Part shown: in pieces, positions 32,483 through 42,536 of the stretch
Layout of the letters: every line of letters begins with the position of its first letter
Position numbering within the stretch: position 1 is the first letter of the stretch
Assembly (NCBI GenBank): GCA_963691705.1
Contig: OY829544.1
Coordinates: 8,005,501 to 8,069,500 of the forward strand
Direction: 5' to 3'
DNA: 64,000 nt
From: Viola odorata
Taxonomy: Eukaryota > Streptophyta > Magnoliopsida > Malpighiales > Violaceae
Made by a program: the position numbers and the translations under genes
The notes under the pieces: generated by a model
Database searches by the model: none
What the model saw: only the letters and a program-made list of their open reading frames with translations
Told to the model about the DNA's origin: nothing

Positions 32483-34500
32483 ACAAGTGTCAAAACGTGA
32501 CCCGTGCCCGACCTGTATACAATTAATCGGGTCGGGTTCGTTTTCGAATTAGCATGTTTTTTTTAAGGATAATGATAAGGGTAAGGCTGGGAAATTTAAG
32601 TTCGATGTTTTATTGGTATCTTTGATTGTATTATCAGAAATGGATCGAATTATACCGAATTGCTATAAATGTATAAAGTTCGGTTCTTATGATATTCAAA
32701 ATAATTTTTTTTGAAGCTCATAAAAATTATTGAAAATTCAGAATTTTTTTTCAACATTTTTATTTTATTTTATTTTTTAAATTTGTTTCCGCGTTTTTAT
32801 TTATTTTATTTTATTTTTTTCAATTTTTTTATTCAAAATCAAAACGATGTTATTGATTGATGGTTTATTATGGATGTTTTATCTTCTCTTTTATTATTAA
32901 TTGAGATGGTAATTATGCTACTTTAAGTCCTTTTGCTTCCTTTCTTAATAAACAGCCTTTGGAGCATCAATCTGAAGGAAAGGAGCAGAAAGCTTGAAGA
33001 TTAGAGCTTAAATCAATCATTTGGTGATGGAGTCCCGTTTTCAGCTTTGCTGCCTTGAATTTGGTCCATTCGTCCCTAGGCCTCGACAAGAAGCAACCTT
33101 CCGGAATCCCAGCTGGACTTGCACTGACCATGTTTTTCCGTGCTTCAATTAATTATTCTCTAGTGCATTTCCTGTCTTCTTGGGACTCATTTTTATCAGA
33201 CACAAGACTTCTTGGGCCACTCCTTGTTATTCTCTTGAGCTTACAACTCCTTGGAAGAATGCAACAAACATTCTTCTTGATTTGGAGAGAATTTCCCCAC
33301 TAGTGTACAAGCACTTTGAAGACAAGATTTTGGGAGCTTGTGAGCTAGTGTTGACTGACTTGGGAGAGGAGCGTGCAGGCAGAGGGAAGGAAGATTTAAG
33401 GTAGCAATTTCGGACTGAAAAGAGAAGAAGAACGTAGGAGGACAGTAGGAGGAACGTGAGGAGAAAATCAGCATTTCTCCCATTTTCCAGATTTTCCAGC
33501 TTTTTGTATTTTCGGATTTCCATTTCTTGAATCATTTTCCATTATGTTTTGTAACTAAGAACCTCCATTCCTGGTAGGGATCTTGTGGTTGATAATTCCA
33601 GTAGGTTGTGAGACTCTTTGATCTTCAATAAAAACGTTTTTCATATTTCTCTCCTTCTTGTTTTAACTCCAATTTATTCATGTTTAAGTTTGAGTTTGGC
33701 CAACTTGGATTTTGATTTGAATGATTACAGTCAGTTCTCTTGTGATTAAATCACTCTTAGAGAACAGTTGTAGACAAATCAGCAGGGCATGAGGGGTATT
33801 TGCTTGGTCTAAGCTGATAGAAGGAATTGAATTAGGCGGTCATCCCATCCCGAGGCCTTGAGAAGGGCCGACCTAGGTGACAGCTGGGTCAAGTGCCAGA
33901 CTAGACCAGACTCGTGGATGATGAAAGTATTCCCTTGTCTAGAAGAGGGACCTCACTGTCTTTAATCAATTTCTCAAGTGCTTCCATAAGTATTCTGATT
34001 CCTTTGTAGAAGGCTCTGCATAGCCAAGGCAAAGTGGCGGATTAGAATCTTAGGATGAACTTAGGAAGATTAGGGTATTTAAAATGAAGTGATTCTTTTA
34101 AATACTTTTGTAGCAGGTTGGGAATCTAGTGTGAGCTGGTTCCACAACTTCTTCTATGAAAACCATTTCGAAAATGTATTTTGTCAATGATCAACAAGCA
34201 TGGAATTGTCACCACATAAGGATCTCTACTAGGGATTTTCTTTCTCTTTTGTATTTCTTTATTTCTCTACTGTTTTCTTTCATGCAATCTCATTTTCGTT
34301 CTTTTTGTTTCTCAACCCATCATACTCTCACCTCTTTGCTGATTATTGTCATTTGCAGGAGCAATAAAGATTGGACCGATTTGTCCCTGTGTTCGAACCT
34401 CTTGCCGCTATCTACATTCATTTGTAGTTTAGTGACCAGTTGTAATATTTTTATTTATGCAGGGACCGCGACACCCTCGTCAGTTATTTCGATTAATCAG
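32483..34500. other. Intergenic region, probably including decayed retroelement sequence
   Basis: From about 32.95 to 34.2 kb the base composition is more even than in the flanking AT-rich DNA. Stretches such as CCCTAGGCCTCGACAAGAAG and a run near 33830-33930 resemble untranslated retrotransposon DNA. No gag, protease or polymerase frame is visible and I could not find paired LTRs. Frames at 33055-33535 and 34156-34521 have no family. Confidence 0.35.
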
Positions 34501-34522
34501 ATCAAAACGACGTCGTTTTGAT
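34501..34522. promoter_or_regulatory. Perfect 22-base palindrome with AACGACGTCGTT core, upstream of the receptor kinase
   Basis: The site is a perfect inverted repeat centred on ACGT (AAAACGACGTCGTTTT in its middle), about 410 bases before the receptor-kinase ATG. ACGT cores are bZIP binding sites. Related AACGACGCCGTTT sites lie upstream of two other genes in the window, and the same core recurs in the palindrome at 39-41 kb. Confidence 0.4.
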
Positions 34523-34932
34523 TAAACAGGTTGAGTACGGGTCGACTTTTAATTGATAGATCGTAATGAGTCAGGTCGAATTTGACCCATTTATTAAAAG
34601 AGTCACTATAAATGCGTCTGGTCGGATCAACCCCTTTTGACAACACTAGAATTTTAACCTTTTCACCCGCGAACAAACCCGAAACTTAAGTGCTTCAATG
34701 ATATTGTTCAATCTTTTTTGCCTGATCAAGAAACTTTGTTTGAAACGTACGCTTGTGGTTGGAAAAGAATTAAAAAGCTCTAGCCAATTAGATTTTGAGA
34801 AGACTTGGGTCAGTTGACTCTTGTTATGTATAAGTTGGAAGCTGGTGAGGGATGGATCTCATCTCAAAGCAACCATTGTTCATCAAATTGTAAAACCATT
34901 AACCACTTTTATACACATCTTCCTTAAAAAGG

Positions 34933-37900
34933 ATGCGGAAACTGATATCCTTCATTCCCTTATTCTCTTCTTTTCCGATATTGCTTTTTATCACAGTTCC
35001 TCTGCTCCAACTCTGCCCAACCACGTCCTCTGCAGCAGCAGCTGCAGCCATTAGTGGTGGTAAGAGTAATGAGACTGACCACCAAGCCTTGCTTCAATTC
35101 AAGTCCAAAATCACCAGTGACCCTTTTGCCGTCTTGACCTCCTGGAACACTTCCATCCATTTCTGCCAATGGTACGGTGTGAGCTGCGGCCGTCGGCACC
35201 AAAGGGTCACCAGGCTTGACCTGAGGTCCTCAAAATTGGCAGGGACGATCTCACCCCACGTTGGAAATTTGAGCTTCTTGAGAGTATTACAACTCCAAAA
35301 CAACAGTTTTAGCCATGAAATCCCTGAAGAAATTGGCCACCTGCACAGGTTAGAATATCTATACTTGAACAATAACACAATAAGTGGACAAATTCCCTCC
35401 AATATATCCAACCTTTCCAATCTTGTTGAATTGATATTAAGTGACAACCAGCTTGTTGGACATATTCCTCCCGTGCTTGGTTCCTTGTCGAAGCTTCAAC
35501 GTGTTAACTTACGACGCAATAATCTAACCGAAACTATCCCTCATTCTCTTGGGAACTTATCACGTCTTGTGACACTGGGCCTTGGTTGGAATCATTTGGT
35601 TGGGAGCATACCTGATTCTTTGGGCCAACTTGCCATTCTTGATCACTTGAGTCTTATTTCAAACAGGCTATATGGTACTATCCCTGCCTCCATTTTCAAT
35701 CTTTCTTCTATCACCATGTTAGACTTGGCAGGCAATGATCTCTCAGGTAATCTTAGTCCGGACTTGTTCATCTCTCTTCCAATTATCACATATTTCTCCA
35801 TTGCATACAATCGAATTTCTGGTTCCATTCCAACCTCCTTATCTAACTCGTCAAACATGGCACATCTTCAATTGCAAAGTAACCAACTTACAGGAGGGGT
35901 GCCCTTTCTCCATAAGGTTCAGAAGCTTCTGTATTTTAGGATCTACAACAACAGTCTTGGCAGTGGAGAAGCAAATGACTTGAGTTTCCTCGCCTCTTTC
36001 TCAAATGCCACCATCTTAGAGTACTTGGAGATGGATAGCAATTCATTCGGAGGGGTATTACCACAACAAATTGGCAACTTCTCTACTATGCTTCGGTGGT
36101 TTTCTATATCGGGTAATGAAATACAAGGGAGCATCCCGTTTGAAATCGGTAATCTTATCAATTTAGAAGTCATGTCTGCGAGAGAGAACCAACTTTCAGG
36201 TATCATTCCCTCCACTATTGGGAAGCTTCAAAAATTAAAAATCTTATTGTTGGATGATAATATGTTCTCGGGAAGTATTCCACCATCTCTTGGAAATATA
36301 ACCCAGTTAATTCAACTCGCTATAAGAATAAATAATCTTACTGGTAGCATTCCTTTAAGCTTAGGAAATTGCCCAAATTTGTTACTCTTAGATTTATCCC
36401 AAAACAATCTCACCGGCCCCATACCCTCACAAGTTATTGGCTTACCATTATTATCCATAGGACTTGATTTGTCTAATAACCGTTTGAGTGGTGTCGTTCC
36501 TTTGGAAATCGAAAACATGAAACAGTTAGGAATATTGGATCTTTCTAGTAACATGTTGTCAGGTGTGATTCCTAGCATTCTGAGTAGTTGCATAAGCCTT
36601 CAACTCTTAGATTTACACAACAACTTATTTGAAGGCTCTATTCCCACCTCCTTGAGGTCACTGAAGGCTCTTGAATATTTGGATTTGTCTCGCAATAAAT
36701 TTTCAGGAGAAATACCAATTTTTTTACTTCATCTCAACGAGCTGCAATATTTAAACCTATCCTTCAATTATTTGGAAGGCAGTTTGCCTACAGGTGGCAT
36801 CTTTCAAAATGCGAGTGCTACTTCTATTGTAGGAAATAGTAAACTTTGTGGAGGCATACCTGAATTCCAGTTAATGACATGCAGTTCTAATAGGCCAAAC
36901 AAGAAGGGATTGGAGACAAGGATAAAGTTAATAATTAGCATTGTTGCTGGGATTTTAGGACTCATATCTGTGCTGTTTTCTTTGTGGCTGCTAAAAAGGA
37001 GAAAAGCACCAGTTTTGAATAATCAAGCCAACACGATCATGCAATTATCTTATCACAATTTGTATGAGGCTACTGAAGGATTCTCCTCAGCTAATTTGAT
37101 TGGTGAGGGTAGTTTCGGGTCTGTGTACAAGGGAGCGATTGACGCGGGAAGAACTTTAGTTGCAGTTAAGGTATTGAACCTTATGCGTTTTGGTGCTTTC
37201 AAGAGTTTTAAAGCCGAATGTGAAGCTCTGAAGAACATCAGGCATCGGAATCTTGTAAGGGTGCTAACTGTTTGCTCAAGTATTGATTCCCAAGGAAATG
37301 ACTTCAGGGCTTTAATTTATGAGTTCATGGTCAACGGAAGCCTTGAGGAGTGGCTGCATTATCATCCTGTTCGCCCAAATCTTCTTCAGAGGCTACAAAT
37401 CGCAATTGATGTTGCTTGTGCCCTTGATTATCTTCATCATCAAAATGAAACACCTATTGTTCACTGTGATCTCAAACCGAGCAATATACTTCTTGACGAA
37501 GAGATGATAGCGCATGTAGGTGATTTTGGATTGGCTAGATTCCTTCTAGAAGCACCCAACAAGTCTAATGGCAATCAATCAAGTTCGATAGGAGTAAGAG
37601 GAACAGTTGGCTATGCTCCTCCAGGTAATCTTTGTCCATACTTACTTACCTATCTCATAAATTTATGCACATAAAAGTTTCTAACAAATGCCTCTTCTAT
37701 GGATACATGGCAGAGTATGGAATGAGGAATGAGGTGACAATATGTGGTGATGTGTATAGCTATGGCATTCTTCTGCTGGAAATGTTTACAGGAAAGAGAC
37801 CTGTGGATGACATGTTCACTGATGGCTTAAACCTGCACAACTTTGTCCAATCCTTTTTGCCCGAACAAGTTACAAGAATTTTAGATCCGGTTCTGTATCA

Positions 37901-38111
37901 GGAAATAGAAGAGACAAGTAAGAACCAAAGAAGCATGACAAGCAGTACTCAAAGAATAGAAGAGTTGCTGGTTTCAATATTGAAGATTGGAGTTGCTTGT
38001 TCTGTTGAAACTCCAGGGGAAAGGTTGAGAATGGATGAGGTTGCGGCTCAGTTGATTTCAATCAGAGACAAAATTCTTGGAGCTGGAAGAAGAGGTGACA
38101 AAAGAAGTTGA
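34933..38111 (+). CDS. LRR receptor-like serine/threonine kinase, subfamily XII, non-RD (EFR/Xa21-like)
   Basis: This is a plasma-membrane receptor of the immune-receptor class; the ligand is unknown. Two exons (34933-37624, 37714-38111) give 1029 residues. In order: a signal peptide (FIPLFSSFPILLFITVPLLQL), an LRR N-terminal cap with WYGVSC, about twenty 24-residue LRRs of the plant type (for example LSNNRLSGVVPLEI), a C-terminal cap NSKLCGGIPEFQL, a transmembrane helix (LIISIVAGILGLISVLFSLWL near residue 670) and the kinase. The kinase has GEGSFGSVYKG, VAVKVL, HCDLKPSN and DFGLA. Cys replaces Arg before the catalytic Asp, marking a non-RD kinase. The single phase-1 intron splits GYAPPE in the kinase, a position shared by the subfamily. 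No lesion is seen, so it is probably functional. Confidence 0.95.
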
Positions 38112-39231
38112 ATGTCTGTGTCTACTGATTTCAATCAGATGTGTCGACTTGATGGTAGTGATTTCTGATTTGTATGTTGTTCTGTGTGTGTGTTGGTGTT
38201 GAGGAGTGAGGAATGCTTTGCTCCGGAGCTAATAAATTTTGTCAGTCAAATTCAATAATTCAATTCATAAATTGTTTAAGCGCTAATGTCATTATATATG
38301 ATGATTTTGTCCGATGATTTTTTTTTTCAATTAGTGTAAACATTTACTCAAATTTGCATATTTTTTAGAATTATTTTACTAGTACTAACCATTGAAAAGG
38401 TTAAAATTGTAACTTTTAGAAAATTATCGGATTTATATTGTCAATTTTTAAACTATAGAAAATTAAGTGGAATATTTTATAACTATAGAGTTATTTATGT
38501 AGTTTATATTTCCCTCAATTCATTCTAATGAACTTGTGTCATTGTCACGAAATTATTATTTATCAGAAGCACATAATGTGTTTTCCACAATCATATAGTA
38601 ATTAAAATGAAAAAAAAAATCGTAAGAGTGTTATTATGAATAAAAGAATCGGTTCGGATGATGTCATATTATACATTGAGATTAAGAAGTGATTATAATG
38701 TGACACATAAAAATAATAATTAAATTAATATTAACCAATAAGTAAAATAAATATTTTTAAGTAACAAATTAATTAAATTATAAAATAATGTGTTAATTAA
38801 TGTTACTTAATTATTATGTAACCGATTATATCTATTCATCTTCTGTAATAATGATGATAATTTAAGTTTTCTATTAATCAATAAATAAAATTATAGATTA
38901 ATGTAATGTTAATGAACTTAATTATTAGGGTGTAACTAACATCTTTTCATTTTCTCTAACCATTAATACATTAATTCTTTCATTTATACCATTAAAATTT
39001 TGTCTATTCATCCTCTCTTTTTTTCATATGGTTTCTTATTGTTGCAACTATAATATGAAGACTAATCTTAATAATTAGTTACACTTAAATTAAAAATAAA
39101 TAAAGTGTGAACAATAGTCTTCCTCAAGCATAAACAAATGATAGATATAGAAAATAAAAATGAAAAAATAATTAACAAGTGTACATATATGGAAGTGTTC
39201 CTTTTTATGAATAATGAGATGGAGAAGTTTA
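38112..39231. other. AT-rich intergenic DNA, 3' of the receptor kinase
   Basis: The first 170 bases are probable 3' UTR. The rest is very AT-rich. Weak inverted similarity exists between AATTATTAGGGTGTAACTAA near 38925 and AATAATTAGTTACACTTAAA near 39072, which may bound a small degraded MITE. No gene is visible. Confidence 0.4.
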
Positions 39232-39827
39232 GGGCGCGTTTACTTCGGAGAATTTTCTGTTTGAAAATCTGCCGATTTTCTAAAATTAGAGAATTTTCTT
39301 TTCCAATTGAAAACTGGAAAACGTGTTTACTTCGCACTATTTTCCTGATTTTTCAACGGAGAATTTTGAAAACGAAAACTATGCCAAGTAAACACGTTTT
39401 CCGGAAAATTAGAAAACTGGGAAATTCTCCCAGGGGGAAATTGCAAAAATTGGTACCTGTACAAGAATTTAATGAAATGTTTCATACCTCATGTCTAAAT
39501 TGCTTTTAAAAGACACTTGTACAATAACAAAACGTCACATTTGGTACCTCCGACTCACGCCGTCCAACAATCACCGTTAACTATCCTACGTGGCACGCCA
39601 CGTCAGATGCCACGTGGCACACGGATGGCGTGGCATGCCACGTCATCGCGTGAAACGACGTCGTATCATACGTGGCATGCCACGTCAGATGCCACGCGGG
39701 GCATGCCCGCCACGTCATCGTATGAAACGACGTCGTTTCACACAAGGCATGAACGACGTTAATGATTAAAATGAACGACGCGTCGTTAATAATAGCTTTT
39801 ATCATTCTCCAACTAAAGGAAATCCAA

Positions 39828-39889
39828 GAATCGAACTTGGGACCTCTCGCTTCGCAAGTGTGAGTCATACCACTAGACCAAATGCTCTT
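39828..39889 (-). tRNA. tRNA-Pro-derived sequence, left arm (probably a pseudogene)
   Basis: Read on the minus strand it starts GAGCATTTGGTCTAGTGGTA, continues through GCGAGAGGTCCC and ends with a T-arm CCAAGTTCGATTCTTGG. This matches plant tRNA-Pro (GGCATTTGGTCTAGTGGTATGA type). The anticodon loop is TTGCGAA, so the anticodon would be GCG instead of NGG, and the 3' acceptor strand no longer pairs with the 5' strand. Internal promoter boxes A and B are intact, so RNA polymerase III might still transcribe it. It is probably not a working tRNA. Confidence 0.6.
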
Positions 39890-40711
39890 GATGTGTTATC
39901 ATTGATGACTATCTATATATACTACTCCAAAACCCTTCCCATTGCCACACCCTGTCCTCAGTTCTCAACCCTAGACCGCCCCACCTTTCTCTGCCTCTCT
40001 CTTCGATTTGATGAATAGCTTTCGATGTTCATCTTTTAAAAATTCCAAAAAATGTAATAATTTAAAAATAATGAAAAAATTCCAAAAATAATTTAATTAA
40101 TCTAAAAATTCAGAAAAAATGTAAAAAATTCTAAACATTTCAAAAAAAAATTAATTAAACTAAAAATAAATAAAAATGTAAAAAACCCAAAAAAAATATA
40201 CAAATTCTAAAAAAAATTGTTAAAATTCCAAAAATAATTGTAAAAGTTCCAAAAATAATTTAATTATTCTAAAAATTCAGAAAAAATATAAAAATTCTAA
40301 AAACTGTAAAAAATTCTAGATTAATTAATTTTTTTGGATTTTAATTCGGAAAAACTTGTAAAATTCCAAAAAAAATGTATAAATTCCAAAAAAAACTGTA
40401 AAAATTCCCAAAAAACTGTAAAAATTATAAAATCCTGAAATTAATCTAAATTTTTTCAATTATTTTTTGGAATTTTTAAAATTTTCTTTATTTTTAGATT
40501 AATTAAATTTGTTTTAGAATTTTTTACAGTTTTTAGAATTTTTATATTTTTTCTGAATTTTTAGAATAATTAAATTATTTTTGGAACTTTTACAAATATT
40601 TTTGGAATTTAAACAATTTTTTTTGGATTTTTTACATTTTTATTTATTTTTAGTTTCATTAAATTATTTTTGGAGTAGTATATATAGGTAGTAATTAATG
40701 ATAACACATCA

Positions 40712-40782
40712 GGAGCATTTGGTCTAGTGGTTTGACTCTCGCTTGCGAAGCTAGAGGTCCCAAGTTCGATTCTTGGATTTCC
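40712..40782 (+). tRNA. tRNA-Pro-derived sequence, right arm (probably a pseudogene)
   Basis: This is the inverted twin of the sequence at 39828-39889, on the opposite strand. It has GGAGCATTTGGTCTAGTGG, an anticodon stem-loop with TTGCGAA, and CAAGTTCGATTCTTGG. Compared with the left copy it has small differences in the D and anticodon arms (TTTGACTCTCG against TATGACTCACA; GCTAGAG against GCGAGAG), so the two copies have begun to diverge. The acceptor stem is mispaired here too. Confidence 0.6.
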
Positions 40783-41311
40783 TTTAGTTGGAGAATGATA
40801 AAAGCTATTATGAACGACGCGTCGTTTATTTTAATCATGAACGATTCGTCGTTCATGCCTGGTGTGAAACGACGTCGTTTCATACGATGATGTGGCAGGC
40901 ATGTCCCGCGTGGCATCTGACGTGGCATGCCACGTATGAAACGACGTCGTTTCACGCGATGACGTGGCATGCCACGCCATCCGTGTGCCACGTGGCATCT
41001 GACGTGGCGTGCCACGTAGGATAGTTAACGGTGATTGTTGGACGGCGTGAGTCGGAGGTACCAAATGTGACGTTTTGTTATTGTACAAGTGTCTTTTAAA
41101 AGCAATTTAGACATGAGGTATGAAACATTTCATTAAATTCTTGTACAGGTACCAATTTTTGCAATTTCCCATTCTCTCAGGTAAACACGGCCTTATTGTT
41201 TCTGTGTGGTTTTTTAATGTATTACAAATATTTTTAATATATATATTATTTAATTAAAAGTGCAAAAATATTTTATGACTTCTCATAATATTTCTCGAAA
41301 GTTATTTCATT

Positions 41312-41390
41312 ACGATATTAGGAGTCGAACTAATAACTTACGTCGTAAATACGACATGCACTAACCAGTTGGACTATAACTTACGTGTTC
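41312..41390 (-). repeat. SINE-like tRNA-related sequence
   Basis: On the minus strand TAGTCCAACTGG fits RNA polymerase III box A, and GTTCGACTC fits box B about 35 bases further on, with a GTCGT/ACGAC hairpin between them. Imperfect 20-base direct repeats (TTCTCGAAAGTTATTTCATT at 41292 and TTCTCAAAAGTTATTTTATG at 41391) flank it, as a target duplication would. It is not a functional tRNA. Confidence 0.4.
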
Positions 41391-41559
41391 TTCTCAAAAG
41401 TTATTTTATGATCAAAAACATTTTTTTATTTACTTATTCTTTATTCAATTTATTATGTTTAGTAAATAACAATCAAAAAAATTCTATTAAATTAAGTCAA
41501 GCTTTGAGGATAACAGAATTTATACTCCTACTTGGGATCTTGTAACATTTATCAGGCCG

Positions 41560-41759
41560 AGCTTTGAGGGGTCCTTCATGGATTACAGGCAGCTCGTCGG
41601 TTGGGTTGGTGCAAACTTCAAGTTCAAGTGGATAATGCAAATGTAGTTCCCTTTCTCAAACATGTTTATCATGAGGCCGATATGGTTGCAAACAGGTTAA
41701 CAAACCTCACATTCGACCCTTCCAATGATGCACTTCGTTGCCATAAAGAATCTCATTAG
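41560..41759 (+). pseudogene. Retrotransposon RNase-H-like domain remnant
   Basis: A frame ending at the TAG near 41757 reads LGWCKLQVQVDNANVV and then FLKHVYHEADMVANRLTNLT. This is the pattern of the reverse-transcriptase-like RNase H domain found at the 3' end of plant LINE-type elements and in related host genes (consensus: DN/DS, then H-REAN-VAD-LANLA). The upstream part is missing or scrambled, so this is a fragment. Confidence 0.5.
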
Positions 41760-42096
41760 TTTATGGAGATTGTGTCGGTTCTTTTCATATTCCAAATGTA
41801 AGACTCTTAAAGTGAAAATGGACAACAGAACGTAAAAGATCATTTTTTTTTTCAACTGCAAATGGAATGTACCTACACAACAGACTACAACGAACAATTT
41901 CTCCAGAAATCCATTGCTACCTGAAGATCTTAAAATGATAAAACTCTGGTTACAAAGCTAAGGTTAGAACTTAGAACACACATTTCTAGCAGTGGGGAGA
42001 TGAGGATGAATACAAATGTCTCACAATTATCACACATCTGGTACATTTACAACAACAGATATGTACAGAATGCCATGTTTCTGTTGCAGCAAACAT

Positions 42097-42297
42097 TCAT
42101 CCTCGGGTCAAGTCAATATCTGTGTGGGGATTTCTCATATCAACTGCTCGTGAACCAGGCCAGACGTTCATCGATGACGGAGGGAAATTCTGATTAGGAT
42201 GTCCCATGTTAGGCATAGCAGATATTGCTGTAACTGGCTTTTCATCCGGTTGGGGTTGGGATTGGGATTGAGATGCTTGGTTCTTCTCAAGTTAATA
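42097..42297 (-). pseudogene. Unidentified coding fragment (possible last exon)
   Basis: The minus strand has an uninterrupted frame of about 65 codons. It starts Gln/Ser/Pro-rich (NQASQSQSQPQPDEKP), continues ISAMPNMGHPNQNFPPSSMN and WPGSRAVDMRNPH, and ends DIDLTRG followed by TGA at 42099-42097. The composition looks like the disordered C-terminus of a plant regulatory protein. I see no exon further upstream, only a (GACT)n repeat and a MITE, so it may be a captured or decayed fragment. The family is not recognised. Confidence 0.35.
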
Positions 42298-42536
42298 GGA
42301 CCACATATTAACTCTATCAGTCAGTCAGTCAGTCTTCTTCTTTTTTAAATTTAAAAACCACTGCACAATATGAAGCACTATTCATATTGGGTCATCTGGA
42401 TGTGATATGCATACAGTAATTTTGTTGTTAAGAGAAAAAATGGCAAAATAGATTTTCATTATTTTTGTCGCAAACCTTTCATTAATTTTAAAACTTATAA
42501 TCTTTTTTATAGTTTTTAAAAACCTGTGGATGATAT

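Larger units (their letters stand above)
39435..41170. mobile_element. 1.7-kb palindromic element with tRNA-like arms (Mutator-like long-TIR type)
   Basis: The two halves are inverted copies along nearly their full length. GGGAAATTGCAAAAATTGGT starts the left arm, and its reverse complement ends the right arm. The arms stay almost identical through the GC-rich block (39.5-39.8 kb against 40.8-41.05 kb), the tRNA-like sequence and part of the AT-rich core. Flanking ATTCTCCCAG (39424-39433) and ATTCTCTCAG (41171-41180) look like a 9-10-base target duplication with one mismatch, as expected of Mutator-like elements. No transposase is present. The high arm identity suggests recent insertion or repeated arm homogenisation. 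Confidence 0.75.
39232..41192. mobile_element. Tourist-like (PIF/Harbinger-derived) MITE, split by a nested insertion
   Basis: The left end GGGCGCGTTTACTTCGGAGA and the inverse of the right end (GGCCGTGTTTACCTGAGAGA) match with a few mismatches. Both are flanked by TTA (39229-39231 and 41193-41195), the target duplication of Harbinger-type elements. Only about 200 bases belong to this element on the left and about 22 on the right. The middle is the large palindrome described separately, which inserted near the right end. Confidence 0.7.

Noticed and set aside
33055..33535. Overlapping open frames on both strands
   Set aside because: They have no protein family and lie in probable retroelement-derived non-coding DNA.
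39517..41088. Open frames with WHATS- and SYETTSFHT-like repeats in the palindrome
   Set aside because: They are translations of the GC-rich inverted arms; the mirrored pairs arise from the same DNA on opposite strands.
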